Shown piece after piece: positions 26,628-35,637 of a DNA stretch of 64,000 nucleotides. The position numbers and the translations under genes are program-made. Positions within the stretch are counted from its first letter, which is position 1. Each line of letters starts with the position of its first letter. The stretch is from NCBI GenBank assembly GCA_020635055.1, contig JACKAN010000001.1:1-64000 (forward strand). The letters are read 5' to 3'. This DNA is from Pseudobdellovibrionaceae bacterium (lineage in GTDB: Bacteria > Bdellovibrionota > Bdellovibrionia > Bdellovibrionales > UBA1609). The notes under the pieces were generated by a model. It had not been told where the DNA came from, did no database searches, and saw only the letters and a list, made by a program, of their open reading frames with translations.

Positions 26628-27343
26628 CATCTTTAAAAAGAAAATGGGTACGAAAAGAAATCTATAGTCTAAGTGAAGGTAAGAATGCAGATGTTATTGA
26701 GCGTGAAGAAGTCGACTTGAATATGGATATTGGTGGTCGATTAGGATATGAAACTATAAATCTAACACAAACTTCAGAATTGGCTAATATTTCTTATAAG
26801 AGTAAAAACATAGTTTTTGGTTTATCTGGTTATGTCCCGCTTTTTTTAAATACAGAAATTTTATTTAAGGGTGAGGCCTCTTTCCCAATAGAACAAACCT
26901 TTACTGACAATATAAAACGTAGAAATTTAGCTATTGCTGATGTCTACCAATTAAGTTTTGATCAAGCCTTAGTTTTTACTACTAGTGTTGGTATGGAAAG
27001 TCCTTGGACTTTCCAATATGGCCTGGGTATTACTTATAAGGGTTTTATGAGCAAAGATCTTAATTTTGCTTATGATACCTTATTTGGCGCTAATATTTTA
27101 GTTACGGCCAATTACAGAAGATTTGTTACTAGTATTAAAATCAGTTCTCTGGGAAATAAATTAAATCTAGATCCAAAAAGTCGAGATCTAGAGGCAATAC
27201 TAGGATTAATTATTGTAGACAATGAATACTACCGCGACTTTATATTATATACAAAGGTCAACAGTTTAACTCTAAATGTGTCAAAGGAAAACTCTTTTTT
27301 AGAGTTAAATAAAATTCAGTTGGGATTGAGTTTAGGATTTTAA
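26624..27343 (+). CDS. C-terminal beta-barrel half of the split barrel protein
   Basis: 239 residues without a signal peptide. It begins RKWVRKEIYSL and then shows amphipathic strands with Gly and aromatic residues typical of an outer-membrane barrel, ending LNKIQLGLSLGF. It aligns in order with residues 255-499 of the neighbouring frame at 27478 (FGLSGYVPLFLNTEILFKGE against SINGGIVFPIFLDFELQIRA). A barrel without export signal would be useless, so it most likely belongs to the preceding frame through the shift at the A run. Confidence 0.65.
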   Translation: MTSLKRKWVRKEIYSLSEGKNADVIEREEVDLNMDIGGRLGYETINLTQTSELANISYKSKNIVFGLSGYVPLFLNTEILFKGEASFPIEQTFTDNIKRRNLAIADVYQLSFDQALVFTTSVGMESPWTFQYGLGITYKGFMSKDLNFAYDTLFGANILVTANYRRFVTSIKISSLGNKLNLDPKSRDLEAILGLIIVDNEYYRDFILYTKVNSLTLNVSKENSFLELNKIQLGLSLGF

Positions 27344-27463
27344 ATGAAAAAAATTATTTGTTTAGCACTAATATTTACACAATGGATTTATGCAAAAGAA
27401 TTGGACGTAAAAGAACAAATTCCATCTGAACAGGAAAAAAAATACCCATTAATAAAGTTTTAA
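27344..27463 (+). CDS. Signal-peptide fragment of the second barrel protein
   Basis: ATG at 27344, directly after the stop of the previous frame, encodes 39 residues: MKKIICLALIFTQWIYA is a good signal peptide, followed by KELDVKEQIPSEQEKK. The frame then passes through an eight-A run and stops 19 bases later. With one extra A or a -1 slip it continues as IPINKVLKTPRDV into the frame at 27478. Confidence 0.6.
   Translation: MKKIICLALIFTQWIYAKELDVKEQIPSEQEKKYPLIKF
27435..27442 (+). other. Second eight-A run with A_AAA_AAA in phase
   Basis: GAA AAA AAA TAC in the signal-peptide frame. Shifting by -1 here gives GAA AAA AAA ATA CCC and joins the signal peptide to the 499-residue frame. This is the same run length, same phase and same direction of correction as the run at 26617-26624. 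Confidence 0.6.
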
Positions 27464-27477
27464 AAACACCGCGGGAT

Positions 27478-28977
27478 GTGGAGCATTTTTTTGTGTATTT
27501 AGAGGTTAGAAAGAATGTCAATGGTGGAAATGTGCCCATTTATAAACAGACAAATCGAACGGGGCGTCCAGCTCTTTTTTTATATCCGGGTGATATAGTT
27601 ATTATTGAAATGACGGGCAGTGAGTTAGAGCGTAATGAACAGTTGGAAAAGGAAGATAAGGGAACATGGCAAAAGATATTAGCTATCACGCCCGAGGGAA
27701 AATTTAGGAACTATTATTTTTATTTTCATTGGAGAAATTTCTTACAATTAATTTCAAATTCAAGAGGTATTTCAGCTCAACCTTCAGATGAAATAAATAA
27801 AGTACAGGTTTACTCCGATGTTTCAAAGTTAAATTCTAATGATTGTGACAATAAAAAGATTTTCTGTTTTCAATGGACAGATAAATTGGGTTTTATTTAT
27901 ATAACTGAAAATTTAATTGTTGAAACATACAATGCAAATAAAAGTGTCAAAGGAAATTTGGTTTATTTTACACGATATGTAGATAAAGAAGACGGAGAAT
28001 TGCGTTGGGCCCAGGGGTGGATGAAGCAAGGCAGTTTAAAACGAAGAATAGATTTAGAATCTTGTGTACGTGAAAAGTGTATTACACCTGGAATTTTAGA
28101 AACTCACCCAGAGGATGTTCGCAGTTTTTTTGTTGAGCTAGGTTTGATCAAAAGGCCAAAAATAATAAAAGGTACAGAAAATGAGAGTTCATCAGTTTCA
28201 AAAAAATTTGTAGCTAAGGAGGGACACACACCTTTTAACAGATGGTTAAATATTATGAAAATAACTGAAGAGGAGGGCCACATTGAGGGCAGCACACAAG
28301 AGGACTATCACTTAGATAAAGTAAAGGATGATGTGGAATATTCATACAAAATTCACCCTGTATTTGAATTGGGGCTTGGTCTTAACTACTATAATTTAAA
28401 TCAGGAAGGGGACTTGGGAACATATAAGGTCAATGAATATGGAGTTAGTATTAATGGTGGTATTGTATTTCCTATTTTTTTAGACTTTGAATTACAAATT
28501 CGTGCTGACGCGAGTGTTCCTTTGCTGAAACAAAATAAAAATGTAGATTTCACTGTTCCCTTGAATATTCTTAATGACTTAATGTTGGCCATTCCTATTC
28601 TTGATGGAAGGTCTATTTTGTATTTTGGCCCTGGAGTTAATTTTAGATCTTTATTTACGACAGACACAATTATTGGCTATCGCTCTCTCTTCGGCGGGCA
28701 TATCTCTGTCGGTTATTTTTCGCCCAACTTCTTTGGAAATATCCACTATGGTTTAACAGGTAGAGATTTTAATACCAGTTCTACCGATTCTGAATGGTCT
28801 GTAACATTGGGTATGAATAAAGTGTCAAGTCGCAATAAACAAAAGCTAAATTCTATTGCTTTGAAGTTTATGGGCTATACTTACCACGACGAACAAGTGG
28901 ATCTCTTGTCAGATGCGATACAAAACAATTCCTATCATGTTATGCAGGGAAGTGTAATTTATAGTTGGGAATTATAA
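27478..28977 (+). CDS. Outer-membrane barrel protein, body of the second frameshifted gene
   Basis: 499 residues in this frame, starting nominally at GTG 27478 but open upstream to the A run, so the true start is probably the ATG at 27344. Residues 1-230 are a soluble beta-rich region (FVYLEVRKN; LFLYPGDIVIIEM; WAQGWMKQGSL) with possible SH3-like strands. Residues 280-499 form a barrel (FELGLGLNYYNL, SINGGIVFPIFLDFELQI, ILYFGPGVNFRSLF, ending GSVIYSWEL). It is paralogous to the split gene just upstream. No named family is recognised. Confidence 0.65.
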   Translation: MEHFFVYLEVRKNVNGGNVPIYKQTNRTGRPALFLYPGDIVIIEMTGSELERNEQLEKEDKGTWQKILAITPEGKFRNYYFYFHWRNFLQLISNSRGISAQPSDEINKVQVYSDVSKLNSNDCDNKKIFCFQWTDKLGFIYITENLIVETYNANKSVKGNLVYFTRYVDKEDGELRWAQGWMKQGSLKRRIDLESCVREKCITPGILETHPEDVRSFFVELGLIKRPKIIKGTENESSSVSKKFVAKEGHTPFNRWLNIMKITEEEGHIEGSTQEDYHLDKVKDDVEYSYKIHPVFELGLGLNYYNLNQEGDLGTYKVNEYGVSINGGIVFPIFLDFELQIRADASVPLLKQNKNVDFTVPLNILNDLMLAIPILDGRSILYFGPGVNFRSLFTTDTIIGYRSLFGGHISVGYFSPNFFGNIHYGLTGRDFNTSSTDSEWSVTLGMNKVSSRNKQKLNSIALKFMGYTYHDEQVDLLSDAIQNNSYHVMQGSVIYSWEL

Positions 28978-29050
28978 GGTAAGATAAAAGTGTTTGTGAA
29001 AAAATTTAATCTCTCTAAACATATCTGTTTTTAGTAATTATTGTTACCTC

Positions 29051-29075
29051 AAGACTCACCTTTAGTCTTATTTTG
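29051..29075 (+). terminator. Weak hairpin after the barrel genes
   Basis: AAGACT and AGTCTT flank a 7-base loop, followed by ATTTTG. The 6-bp stem is AT-rich, so this is only a possible terminator in a gap of about 196 bases that holds no gene. Confidence 0.3.
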
Positions 29076-29173
29076 TTGATTTTTAAAAAACTGTTTCAAT
29101 CTGAGATATCAGGTATTATTTGATTCTGTTACTGTAATACAAATGTTTGGAGATTTTATAAGGGACAAAAAAA

Positions 29174-30487
29174 TTGAAAGGTTTAAGTAAAAGTATAAAA
29201 TGGAGTTTTCTTCTCAACGGGACTCTGGCTCTGATAGGAGTTATTCGCTCTAAATATTTGGCTGTTACTTTTGGAACCTATGCTGTGGGTCTCCTCTCAC
29301 AAGTGTTACAATTGCAATTGGTTTCTATCACCATTGGTTCTCTGGGTTTACTCAATGGGATAATTAATGGTCTATCTAAATCTGGCGATAATGAGCAAGA
29401 AAAACAACAGTTTTTGTCAGCGGCTTTTATCCTTCAAATTACAGTTTCCACACTATTATCTATTGTAGTAATAATTTTTGCCAAGCAGTTTTCTGTTTTT
29501 ACCTTTGGTAGTGCCAATTATGTTCACATTGTTGTTTTAACAATGATTGGAGTTCCTTTTTTAGTTTTAGCAAACAATCAATTACAAGCCATATTTTTTT
29601 CTAACAGCGGATTTGAATATTTAAATAAAACAGCCATAGTCATTAATTTATTAAACTTAGCTCTCTTTTTTGTACTGGTTAAGTTTTGGGGTTTAGATGG
29701 AGCTGTAGCAACAGCGACAACACTAGCTATAATACAATTTTTACTTTATCTTTTTTCAGCTCAGCTCTATTTATCAGCAAAAAAAATTTTTAAATGGGCG
29801 TGGAATCTAGACAAAGCAAAATTTTTAGTAACTTTTGCTGCGACTTCTCTGTCGACTTATGTAATGATATATGGTGGAAATTTTATCGTTCGCCGCGAAG
29901 TTATTCATAATTTAGGCTTAGAGGCCAACGGAATTTTACAAGTACCCATTTCACTTTCTATGTATTATGTCCCCATGATTAGTTGGGTGTTGTGGGGAAA
30001 AGTTTATCCTATTTTGGTTCGTGAAAAATTAGCCGCAGCTCAAAATTTTAAAAGGGTTTTGTTGCGTAGCCAATTGGGGTTTTTAGTATTAGCTAGCTTT
30101 ATAATATTACTCAAGAAGCCAATTATTTTAATTTTATTAACAAAAGAATTTTTACCAGCTCTACCGCTAATATCCAATTATTTAATTGGTGACTTCCTTT
30201 TTATTTTTTGCACACTCTATGGCGCTTACTTTTTAGCTCTACAAAAATTAAAAGTGTACATTTTTGGGCATATTATATATGTAAGTATATATCTTACAGG
30301 TGTATTTATTCTTTTAGATTCGCAAAAACTTATGGCAATACCTTTCGCCAATATTATAGCTGGGTTAATCACATCAACATTCATGTTAGTTTATTTATTT
30401 ATTAGATATAAAGTTCTTATAAATATAAACATTCTTTTTTCCAGCCTAGCTTGTCTTGGCATATTAATATTCTTAGGAACTTTGTAG
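29174..30487 (+). CDS. Wzx-type polysaccharide flippase (O-antigen translocase)
   Basis: 437 residues and about 12 hydrophobic segments. The N-terminus (SIKWSFLLNGTLALIGVIRS, KYLAVTFGTYAVGLLSQV) and the placement of charged loops fit the Polysacc_synt/MATE superfamily that flips undecaprenyl-linked glycans. The frame starts with TTG, with AAGGGA about 8 bases upstream; no ATG alternative keeps the first helix. It is followed tail to tail, 14 bases away, by a NodB deacetylase gene, with a GNAT gene beyond, which together suggest a small envelope-polysaccharide locus. Glycosyltransferases are absent from the window. Confidence 0.8.
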   Translation: MKGLSKSIKWSFLLNGTLALIGVIRSKYLAVTFGTYAVGLLSQVLQLQLVSITIGSLGLLNGIINGLSKSGDNEQEKQQFLSAAFILQITVSTLLSIVVIIFAKQFSVFTFGSANYVHIVVLTMIGVPFLVLANNQLQAIFFSNSGFEYLNKTAIVINLLNLALFFVLVKFWGLDGAVATATTLAIIQFLLYLFSAQLYLSAKKIFKWAWNLDKAKFLVTFAATSLSTYVMIYGGNFIVRREVIHNLGLEANGILQVPISLSMYYVPMISWVLWGKVYPILVREKLAAAQNFKRVLLRSQLGFLVLASFIILLKKPIILILLTKEFLPALPLISNYLIGDFLFIFCTLYGAYFLALQKLKVYIFGHIIYVSIYLTGVFILLDSQKLMAIPFANIIAGLITSTFMLVYLFIRYKVLININILFSSLACLGILIFLGTL

Positions 30488-30501
30488 TAGGGTGCACCCA
30501 G

Positions 30502-31485
30502 CTACATGGATTTGGGGCCGAGGCCTTTGTACTTTACATAAAGATTTATAAATTTTCGACCAAGACATACAAAAGTAAATATAACTAGCATTTTTTTGTA
30601 AATGCCAAACCAAAAGCGAGGGATTTCAAGGGGAAGCGTGTTGACGTTTACGATTCCTGGGAAACTTGCAAACGCCAACTCAACATGGAGTGCATTAAGT
30701 ACGTCTAGAGTCGTTTGAGAATAATCACCATTGGGAAAGCAAAAGCTATTCACATAGGGAATGTTCCATTGTTTTAATTTTTCAAAAGAAGTTTGTATTT
30801 CGATGATTTGGTCTCTCTCGCTCTGCAAAGCGTGAAAAGTCACATGATGGTGTGAGTGGGAGGCAATTGTCACGCCCACTTGTTCCGAAAGATCTTTAAG
30901 ATTTTGAACAGATAAAAATTGTGCGTTTTTATAGGATCTAAAGGCTTTTAAATCCTTTTCACTCATCATGTCAGTCATTTTTTTTATTAAATTATCAAAT
31001 TCAGGCAATGTGGTTTCTTGTAAAAAATATTTTTCAAACTCGTCGTAGCTTTCAAAATTTTTAAGGAAGATTTCAGACAAAGGTTTTTTTAATCTATAAA
31101 GAAAACGAGTGTAAAAAGAAGGAGCAGGAATTTGATTTTCAATATGAAAGGTGGAAACAAAAACTGTAAAAGGAATGTTTCGATTTTTTAATAAACTTAA
31201 AGCCACATCAAGATTGTTTTTGTAACCATCATCTAATGTGATATGAACCCAGTGTTTTTTTGGCTTGCTAAGACCCAACACAAAGCTTCTCATTTTTGAG
31301 TAATCTACAAATTCAAAATTTAATCTTTCAAGTAGATCAAGAACAATAATAAAATTATCTTTTGTCATATGAACATTATCAAGAAAAGAATCAATGGGTG
31401 TTTCGGACACACCATGAGCTGCCAATACAAGCCCGCGCTTTTTCCATTTTAAAGTTTTTTTAAGTAGGAATTCATAGGTCTTCAT
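30502..31485 (-). CDS. Polysaccharide deacetylase, NodB homology domain
   Basis: 327 residues. NodB motif 1 is ITLDDGYKNN (the two acidic residues are catalytic and metal-binding), motif 2 is ASHSHHHVTF (zinc-binding His pair), and motif 3 lies around SFCFPNGDYS. These enzymes (carbohydrate esterase 4) remove N- or O-acetyl groups from glycans. No signal peptide is visible at the start (MKTYEFLLKKTLKWKKRGL), and the C-terminus carries a hydrophobic stretch (MLVIFTFVCLG). The substrate is unknown. It is divergent from the GNAT gene with 48 bases between the starts. Confidence 0.85.
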   Translation of the reverse strand: MKTYEFLLKKTLKWKKRGLVLAAHGVSETPIDSFLDNVHMTKDNFIIVLDLLERLNFEFVDYSKMRSFVLGLSKPKKHWVHITLDDGYKNNLDVALSLLKNRNIPFTVFVSTFHIENQIPAPSFYTRFLYRLKKPLSEIFLKNFESYDEFEKYFLQETTLPEFDNLIKKMTDMMSEKDLKAFRSYKNAQFLSVQNLKDLSEQVGVTIASHSHHHVTFHALQSERDQIIEIQTSFEKLKQWNIPYVNSFCFPNGDYSQTTLDVLNALHVELAFASFPGIVNVNTLPLEIPRFWFGIYKKMLVIFTFVCLGRKFINLYVKYKGLGPKSM

Positions 31486-31533
31486 AAAAAAGATTGTAAT
31501 ATAAAATAATTGTTTTTATTATTAAAACTACCA

Positions 31534-32388
31534 ATGACTCAGTTAAATTATAATTTTAAGCCCATAGACCTCTCGACAAAAGGCCTTACTGATATTATAG
31601 ATCTATTTAATGCCTCATTTGGTGAGAGCAGTCCAAATATAAAAACCCTCGAATGGCAATATTTAAAAAATCCACTGGGCCCAGCAGTGGGATTTAATGC
31701 TTATTTTAATAATGAGTTGGCCGCTCACTATGTGACAATCCCTACACAAGCGAAAGTAAAAGGGGTTCTTAAAAAGGGTTTATTAAGTCTAAATACGGCC
31801 ACACATCCTCAGCATCAAAAACGTGGCTTGTTTACAAAACTAGCAGAATTAACTTATCAAGAAGGTCAGCGTTTAGCTTATGAATTTGTTGTAGGTGTGG
31901 CCAATCACAATAGTGTACATGGATTTACGAAAAAACTAGGATTTCAATATGTCGGCAGATTAGAGTCGAGACTATTTTTATGTACCCCACAAATTCAGGA
32001 CAGAGATTTAGATTTTAATATTGAGTGGAATAAAGAATTTTTAAATTGGAGATTGTCTTGTCCTGGTTCCAGATATTTGATTCGTGAAAATAATGACAGA
32101 GCAGAAGTGTTTTTTGAACATCACAAATTTAATATTAAAGTTCTTGTCCAAAACTTATCTTCCAATTTAAGCCCCCAAAACATAAACCCTTTGAGTTGGA
32201 AACGGAATCCTTTTTTTTATTGGCTGGGTGTGGATTCTCGTGTAGACTGGTCAAATTATTTCTCCATAAAAATTCCAGATAGATTAAAAAAAATTCCACT
32301 AAATTTAATTTTTAAAGACTTAAATGGCCGAACAGAGATTGATTTTAACAAATCTGTGTTTTACCCCATAGATTTTGATGCCTACTAA
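31534..32388 (+). CDS. GNAT family N-acetyltransferase
   Basis: The frame opens with TTG at 31510, but the ATG at 31534 gives a usual start (MTQLNYNFKPIDL; 284 residues). The acetyl-CoA-binding signature is HPQHQKRGLFTKLAELTYQEGQ (shortened here: QKRGLFTKLA), preceded by strand text KGLLSLNTAT and followed by GFTKKLGFQYVG, typical of GNAT folds. The C-terminal 110 residues are an extra domain with many aromatic residues and no recognised family. Near a flippase and deacetylase, so it may modify an envelope sugar; this is inference. Confidence 0.75.
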   Translation: MTQLNYNFKPIDLSTKGLTDIIDLFNASFGESSPNIKTLEWQYLKNPLGPAVGFNAYFNNELAAHYVTIPTQAKVKGVLKKGLLSLNTATHPQHQKRGLFTKLAELTYQEGQRLAYEFVVGVANHNSVHGFTKKLGFQYVGRLESRLFLCTPQIQDRDLDFNIEWNKEFLNWRLSCPGSRYLIRENNDRAEVFFEHHKFNIKVLVQNLSSNLSPQNINPLSWKRNPFFYWLGVDSRVDWSNYFSIKIPDRLKKIPLNLIFKDLNGRTEIDFNKSVFYPIDFDAY

Positions 32389-32583
32389 TTTAAATACAAA
32401 ATCTATTCAATTTTATATTTAAATTCAATTAATGCTAAAGAGCTGTGAAATGCCCAATCACATTGACGAGCTAGACCAAGTGTGAGTGGCAAGGGCGTGT
32501 CATTTACATATACTTTTAACTTTATTTAAAAAAATGAATGTGGTGCAATAGTTATGAAAAAAGACTCACAAAGGAGTGTGAAA

Positions 32584-34659
32584 ATGAAGCCACGGATGAT
32601 TATGGCGATATTATTTTGTTTTACAATGTACCAACAAGTGATTGCTGGTGAAAATATACACATTATTGCAGGAAATTTTGACCCACTAACTCAAGTTAAA
32701 AGTCTAAATTCTGAAGAAATATTAACTCAGTATTATATATTGCAGTTTCACAATAGCCCAACACCCAAGAACTTCGAAGAGTTGAAATCACAAAATGTAA
32801 AGTGGTTGGCTTATTTGCCCGACGACGCCCTTATTGTTAAATTGCCAAATACACTTCTTGTAAAGAACATTAAGTTAACTCAGTTGAGAGCGGCTTTTCC
32901 CTATATGAGCGAGTTTAAAATTCACCCCTCACTTAAAAAGGTAAACATATTTAATAAAACTCAAAAAAAGATAATTTCAATAAAAGCATTTGATGATCAA
33001 AAATTACCAGATATTGCTAAAAAAATTGAGAACATTGGTGGATATGTTTTTGAAGCACAGGGCCATTACCTAGACGTATATCTAGCTCTCAAGGATCTGC
33101 AAAATGTAAGTCAGTGGGAGGGTATCGAATTTATCCAAGAAAAAGCAGAAGTGGAATTTATGACTATGCCTTTTGCTGCTGATTTTGCAAAATCAAATCA
33201 AGGGGATTATTCCGATCTATCTGGCTATGAATCCGGTGCGAAAATAATGAATTTTCCCGAGGCCTGGAGTAAAGGATTGCACGGAGAAGGTCAAATTGTA
33301 GCTATGGCGGATACGGGTCTAGACAGTGGTGATTTAAGTACTGTTCACAGAGATTTTGCAGCTCTTACACATGGCTATACTTATGGTTTATTTTCAAAAT
33401 CATGGTACGATCCCATGGGCCATGGCACTCATGTGGCAGGCAGTGTTGTAAGTAGTGGCCTAGCCTCCGGAAACCAATTAAAAGGGGGCGCTTACAATGC
33501 CAAATTTATAGCTCAAGGCATGTGGTCTGACAAACTTAAAAACTTAAGTATTCCCCCTTCTTTTAGTAAATTTTTGCAACCAGCTTACAATGATGGAGCG
33601 AGAGTTCATACAAATTCTTGGGGCAACTCTAGAAACCTTGGTTCTTATGACAGTATGGCAAAACAAGTCGATGAGTTCATGTGGGAGAATCCAGAGATGT
33701 TGATTGTATTTGCCGCTGGAAATAGTGGTGAAGACAGTGATAAAGATGGTCGCATTGATGAAGGATCTATTTCGTCTCCTTCAACAGCAAAAAATTGCTT
33801 AACTGTGGGTGCTTCAGAAAACTATTTGTTACAGGGGGGAATTCAAAGACGTGTTGGAGATTTAGCAAAGGGTAAGTGGAATACAGAACCTCTTGCTAGC
33901 GATAAAATATCGGATAATGAAAACGGCATTGCTGTTTTTAGTTCAAGAGGTCCCACTCAAGATGGTCGTTTAAAGCCAGACGTTGTGGCACCAGGCACAA
34001 ATATTTTGAGCAATTGTTCTCATGTTAAAGATGCCAGTCCTCTATGGGGCAACTACAACGAAGACTATTGTTATTCTGGTGGCACCTCCATGTCGACACC
34101 TCTTACTGCCGGGGCGGCAACAGTAGTTCGTCAAAGTTTAGTTGAAAAGGGCATTGCTAATCCCAGTGCTGCAGCTGTGAAAGCAGTTCTAATGAATACA
34201 GCTGTCGATTTATATCCTGGACAATTTGGTAAAGTTGGAAAAAGCAGAGGCCAAGAAATTTTATCACCAGGTCCTAACTTTCATCAAGGATATGGTCGTG
34301 TGGATATGGGCCGAGCTGTAGCCGATGATGTGATCGTATTTGATGAAACTCAAGGTTTGCAACAGGGACAAAGTAAAAACTTTAAAGTGGTTATTGCACC
34401 AGGAGCCCAAGCTGTAAAAGTGCATTTGGTCTATACGGACCGTCCAGCAGCCAGTGCAGCTAGTAAAACATTAGTAAATAATTTGGATATGGATGTGGTT
34501 CTAGACAGTGGAGCTAAGCAAATAGCCAATGATAGTATTAACAACTCTGAATTTGTTAAACTGAATGTAAATGGTCAAAAAGAAATGAGTATTCAAGTAA
34601 AAGCCACGCGAGTATTAGACAGTCATCAAGCCTATGCCTTGGTGGTTTCTTTTCTTTAG
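32584..34659 (+). CDS. Secreted subtilisin-like serine protease (S8, kp43-like)
   Basis: A full Asp-His-Ser triad: VAMADTGLD, GHGTHVAGSVV and SGGTSMSTPLTAGA, with oxyanion Asn in AAGNSGED. The order signal peptide, about 190-residue N-terminal region, catalytic domain with the long insert before SFSK, and a C-terminal beta domain (VHLVYTDRP, NNLDMDVVLD) fits the KP-43-type S8 group. The ATG at 32584 has GGAG 8 bases upstream and starts the signal peptide (MKPRMIMAILFCFTMYQQVIA), so the longer frame from 32554 is not used. Strong terminator downstream. A predator or scavenger would use such an enzyme for protein digestion; that role is inferred. Confidence 0.9.
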   Translation: MKPRMIMAILFCFTMYQQVIAGENIHIIAGNFDPLTQVKSLNSEEILTQYYILQFHNSPTPKNFEELKSQNVKWLAYLPDDALIVKLPNTLLVKNIKLTQLRAAFPYMSEFKIHPSLKKVNIFNKTQKKIISIKAFDDQKLPDIAKKIENIGGYVFEAQGHYLDVYLALKDLQNVSQWEGIEFIQEKAEVEFMTMPFAADFAKSNQGDYSDLSGYESGAKIMNFPEAWSKGLHGEGQIVAMADTGLDSGDLSTVHRDFAALTHGYTYGLFSKSWYDPMGHGTHVAGSVVSSGLASGNQLKGGAYNAKFIAQGMWSDKLKNLSIPPSFSKFLQPAYNDGARVHTNSWGNSRNLGSYDSMAKQVDEFMWENPEMLIVFAAGNSGEDSDKDGRIDEGSISSPSTAKNCLTVGASENYLLQGGIQRRVGDLAKGKWNTEPLASDKISDNENGIAVFSSRGPTQDGRLKPDVVAPGTNILSNCSHVKDASPLWGNYNEDYCYSGGTSMSTPLTAGAATVVRQSLVEKGIANPSAAAVKAVLMNTAVDLYPGQFGKVGKSRGQEILSPGPNFHQGYGRVDMGRAVADDVIVFDETQGLQQGQSKNFKVVIAPGAQAVKVHLVYTDRPAASAASKTLVNNLDMDVVLDSGAKQIANDSINNSEFVKLNVNGQKEMSIQVKATRVLDSHQAYALVVSFL

Positions 34660-34694
34660 AAATAATTTAAATAAATATTAGAAAACTAATAAAA

Positions 34695-34724
34695 AAAGCC
34701 AAGTGAAGAACTTGGCTTTTTATT
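34695..34724. terminator. Bidirectional intrinsic terminator
   Basis: AGCCAAGT pairs with ACTTGGCT (loop GAAGA), with A-rich sequence before and T-rich sequence after the stem. It lies between the protease gene and the convergent lipoprotein pair and could end transcription in both directions. Confidence 0.8.
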
Positions 34725-34744
34725 TATTCTGAAAAGTAAAAAAA

Positions 34745-35068
34745 TTACTTTTTAACTAGTGTGTGTCCAGTTCCCTCTAGAGTTACACATTGTCCTGTTG
34801 AGTAAAAAGTTACATTAGTTATAAAGTCGGCTTTAGATTTTGCCTGTGCATCTTTAATGGCTTCATCCATTAAGCCAATCTGACCCTCTTGACTGCTGTC
34901 GGTGCAAAACTCACCAGTAACTTCGCCAATGGACTTCATTTTTGCCTTTTCGGGAAGGTAGTGATGTTTCATAGATACTGCGCTAGCATCTAAAATTTTT
35001 GTTTTCATTGCGCATCCGCCAAGGAAGGCAACTGCTATAAGCGATAAGATAATTTGTGATTTTCTCAT
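34745..35068 (-). CDS. Small lipoprotein, second of a paralogous pair (TRL-like)
   Basis: ATG at 35068 (AGGAGT 10 bases upstream, ATGA overlap with the stop of the preceding gene) gives 107 residues: MRKSQIILSLIAVAFLGGCAM with lipobox FLGGC. The mature part (KMKSIGEVTGEFCTDSSQEG, then DEAIKDAQAKSKADFITNV) aligns with the neighbouring lipoprotein and is in the style of the TRL-like family, in which a GxVxG strand is followed by a helix and a ADxLxNV strand. Function unknown. The longer frame to 35098 is not needed. Confidence 0.7.
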   Translation of the reverse strand: MRKSQIILSLIAVAFLGGCAMKTKILDASAVSMKHHYLPEKAKMKSIGEVTGEFCTDSSQEGQIGLMDEAIKDAQAKSKADFITNVTFYSTGQCVTLEGTGHTLVKK

Positions 35069-35445
35069 TTGTAGGCCACTCCTGTTACAACTATGCAATT
35101 TTTAGCTACTATACCTGCGGCATTAAAACCATCGGGACGTGTTTGCACGTTATTGATATAGCGAAGTTGGTCTCTGTTACTCTTATCTGAAGACTTAAGT
35201 CCAGCAGATTCTAAAGTACCAGCTTGATTGCGGGCATTGATAAAAGCTCTGTCCAAAGTGGGCAATCCACCCAATTGGTAGCCTAGAACTGTCCATGTGC
35301 AATCTTCTCCGCGAACGGGACCTACTGATTTTCCTTTTGAGACATCGTCATCAAAGGAAACCATTTTTACCTTCTCGGCATAATTATAAGTGGCGCATCC
35401 ACCTAGAATTAAACCCAGTAAGGAAATAAGCATAATTTTCCTCAT
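35065..35445 (-). CDS. Small lipoprotein, first of a paralogous pair (TRL-like)
   Basis: The frame is open to 35544, but ATG at 35445 has AGGAG 7 bases upstream and begins MRKIMLISLLGLILGGCATY, a lipoprotein signal (126 residues). Shared features with the next gene: VKMVSFDDD-type strand, GPVRGEDCTWTVLG, then PTLDRAFINARNQA, then QLRYINNV and a Cys near the end. Two cysteines beside the lipid-anchored one could form a disulfide. The pair is coupled by a 4-base overlap and ends at the shared terminator. Confidence 0.7.
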   Translation of the reverse strand: MRKIMLISLLGLILGGCATYNYAEKVKMVSFDDDVSKGKSVGPVRGEDCTWTVLGYQLGGLPTLDRAFINARNQAGTLESAGLKSSDKSNRDQLRYINNVQTRPDGFNAAGIVAKNCIVVTGVAYK

Positions 35446-35637
35446 TGTTAAACTCCTGTTTATGGTTGTTATATAAAAACGATAAATTAAATGATCGCAA
35501 ATATAATAAGGACTGTCCATGAGGGGAAATTTTCGATGCGTCAAACATTAGTTAAATTAAATAAAGGTCTTAAATTAAAAGAGATGCCCAAAACATAAGC
35601 AACAAGAAAGTTAGACTCTCATCTGTATAATTAATTT

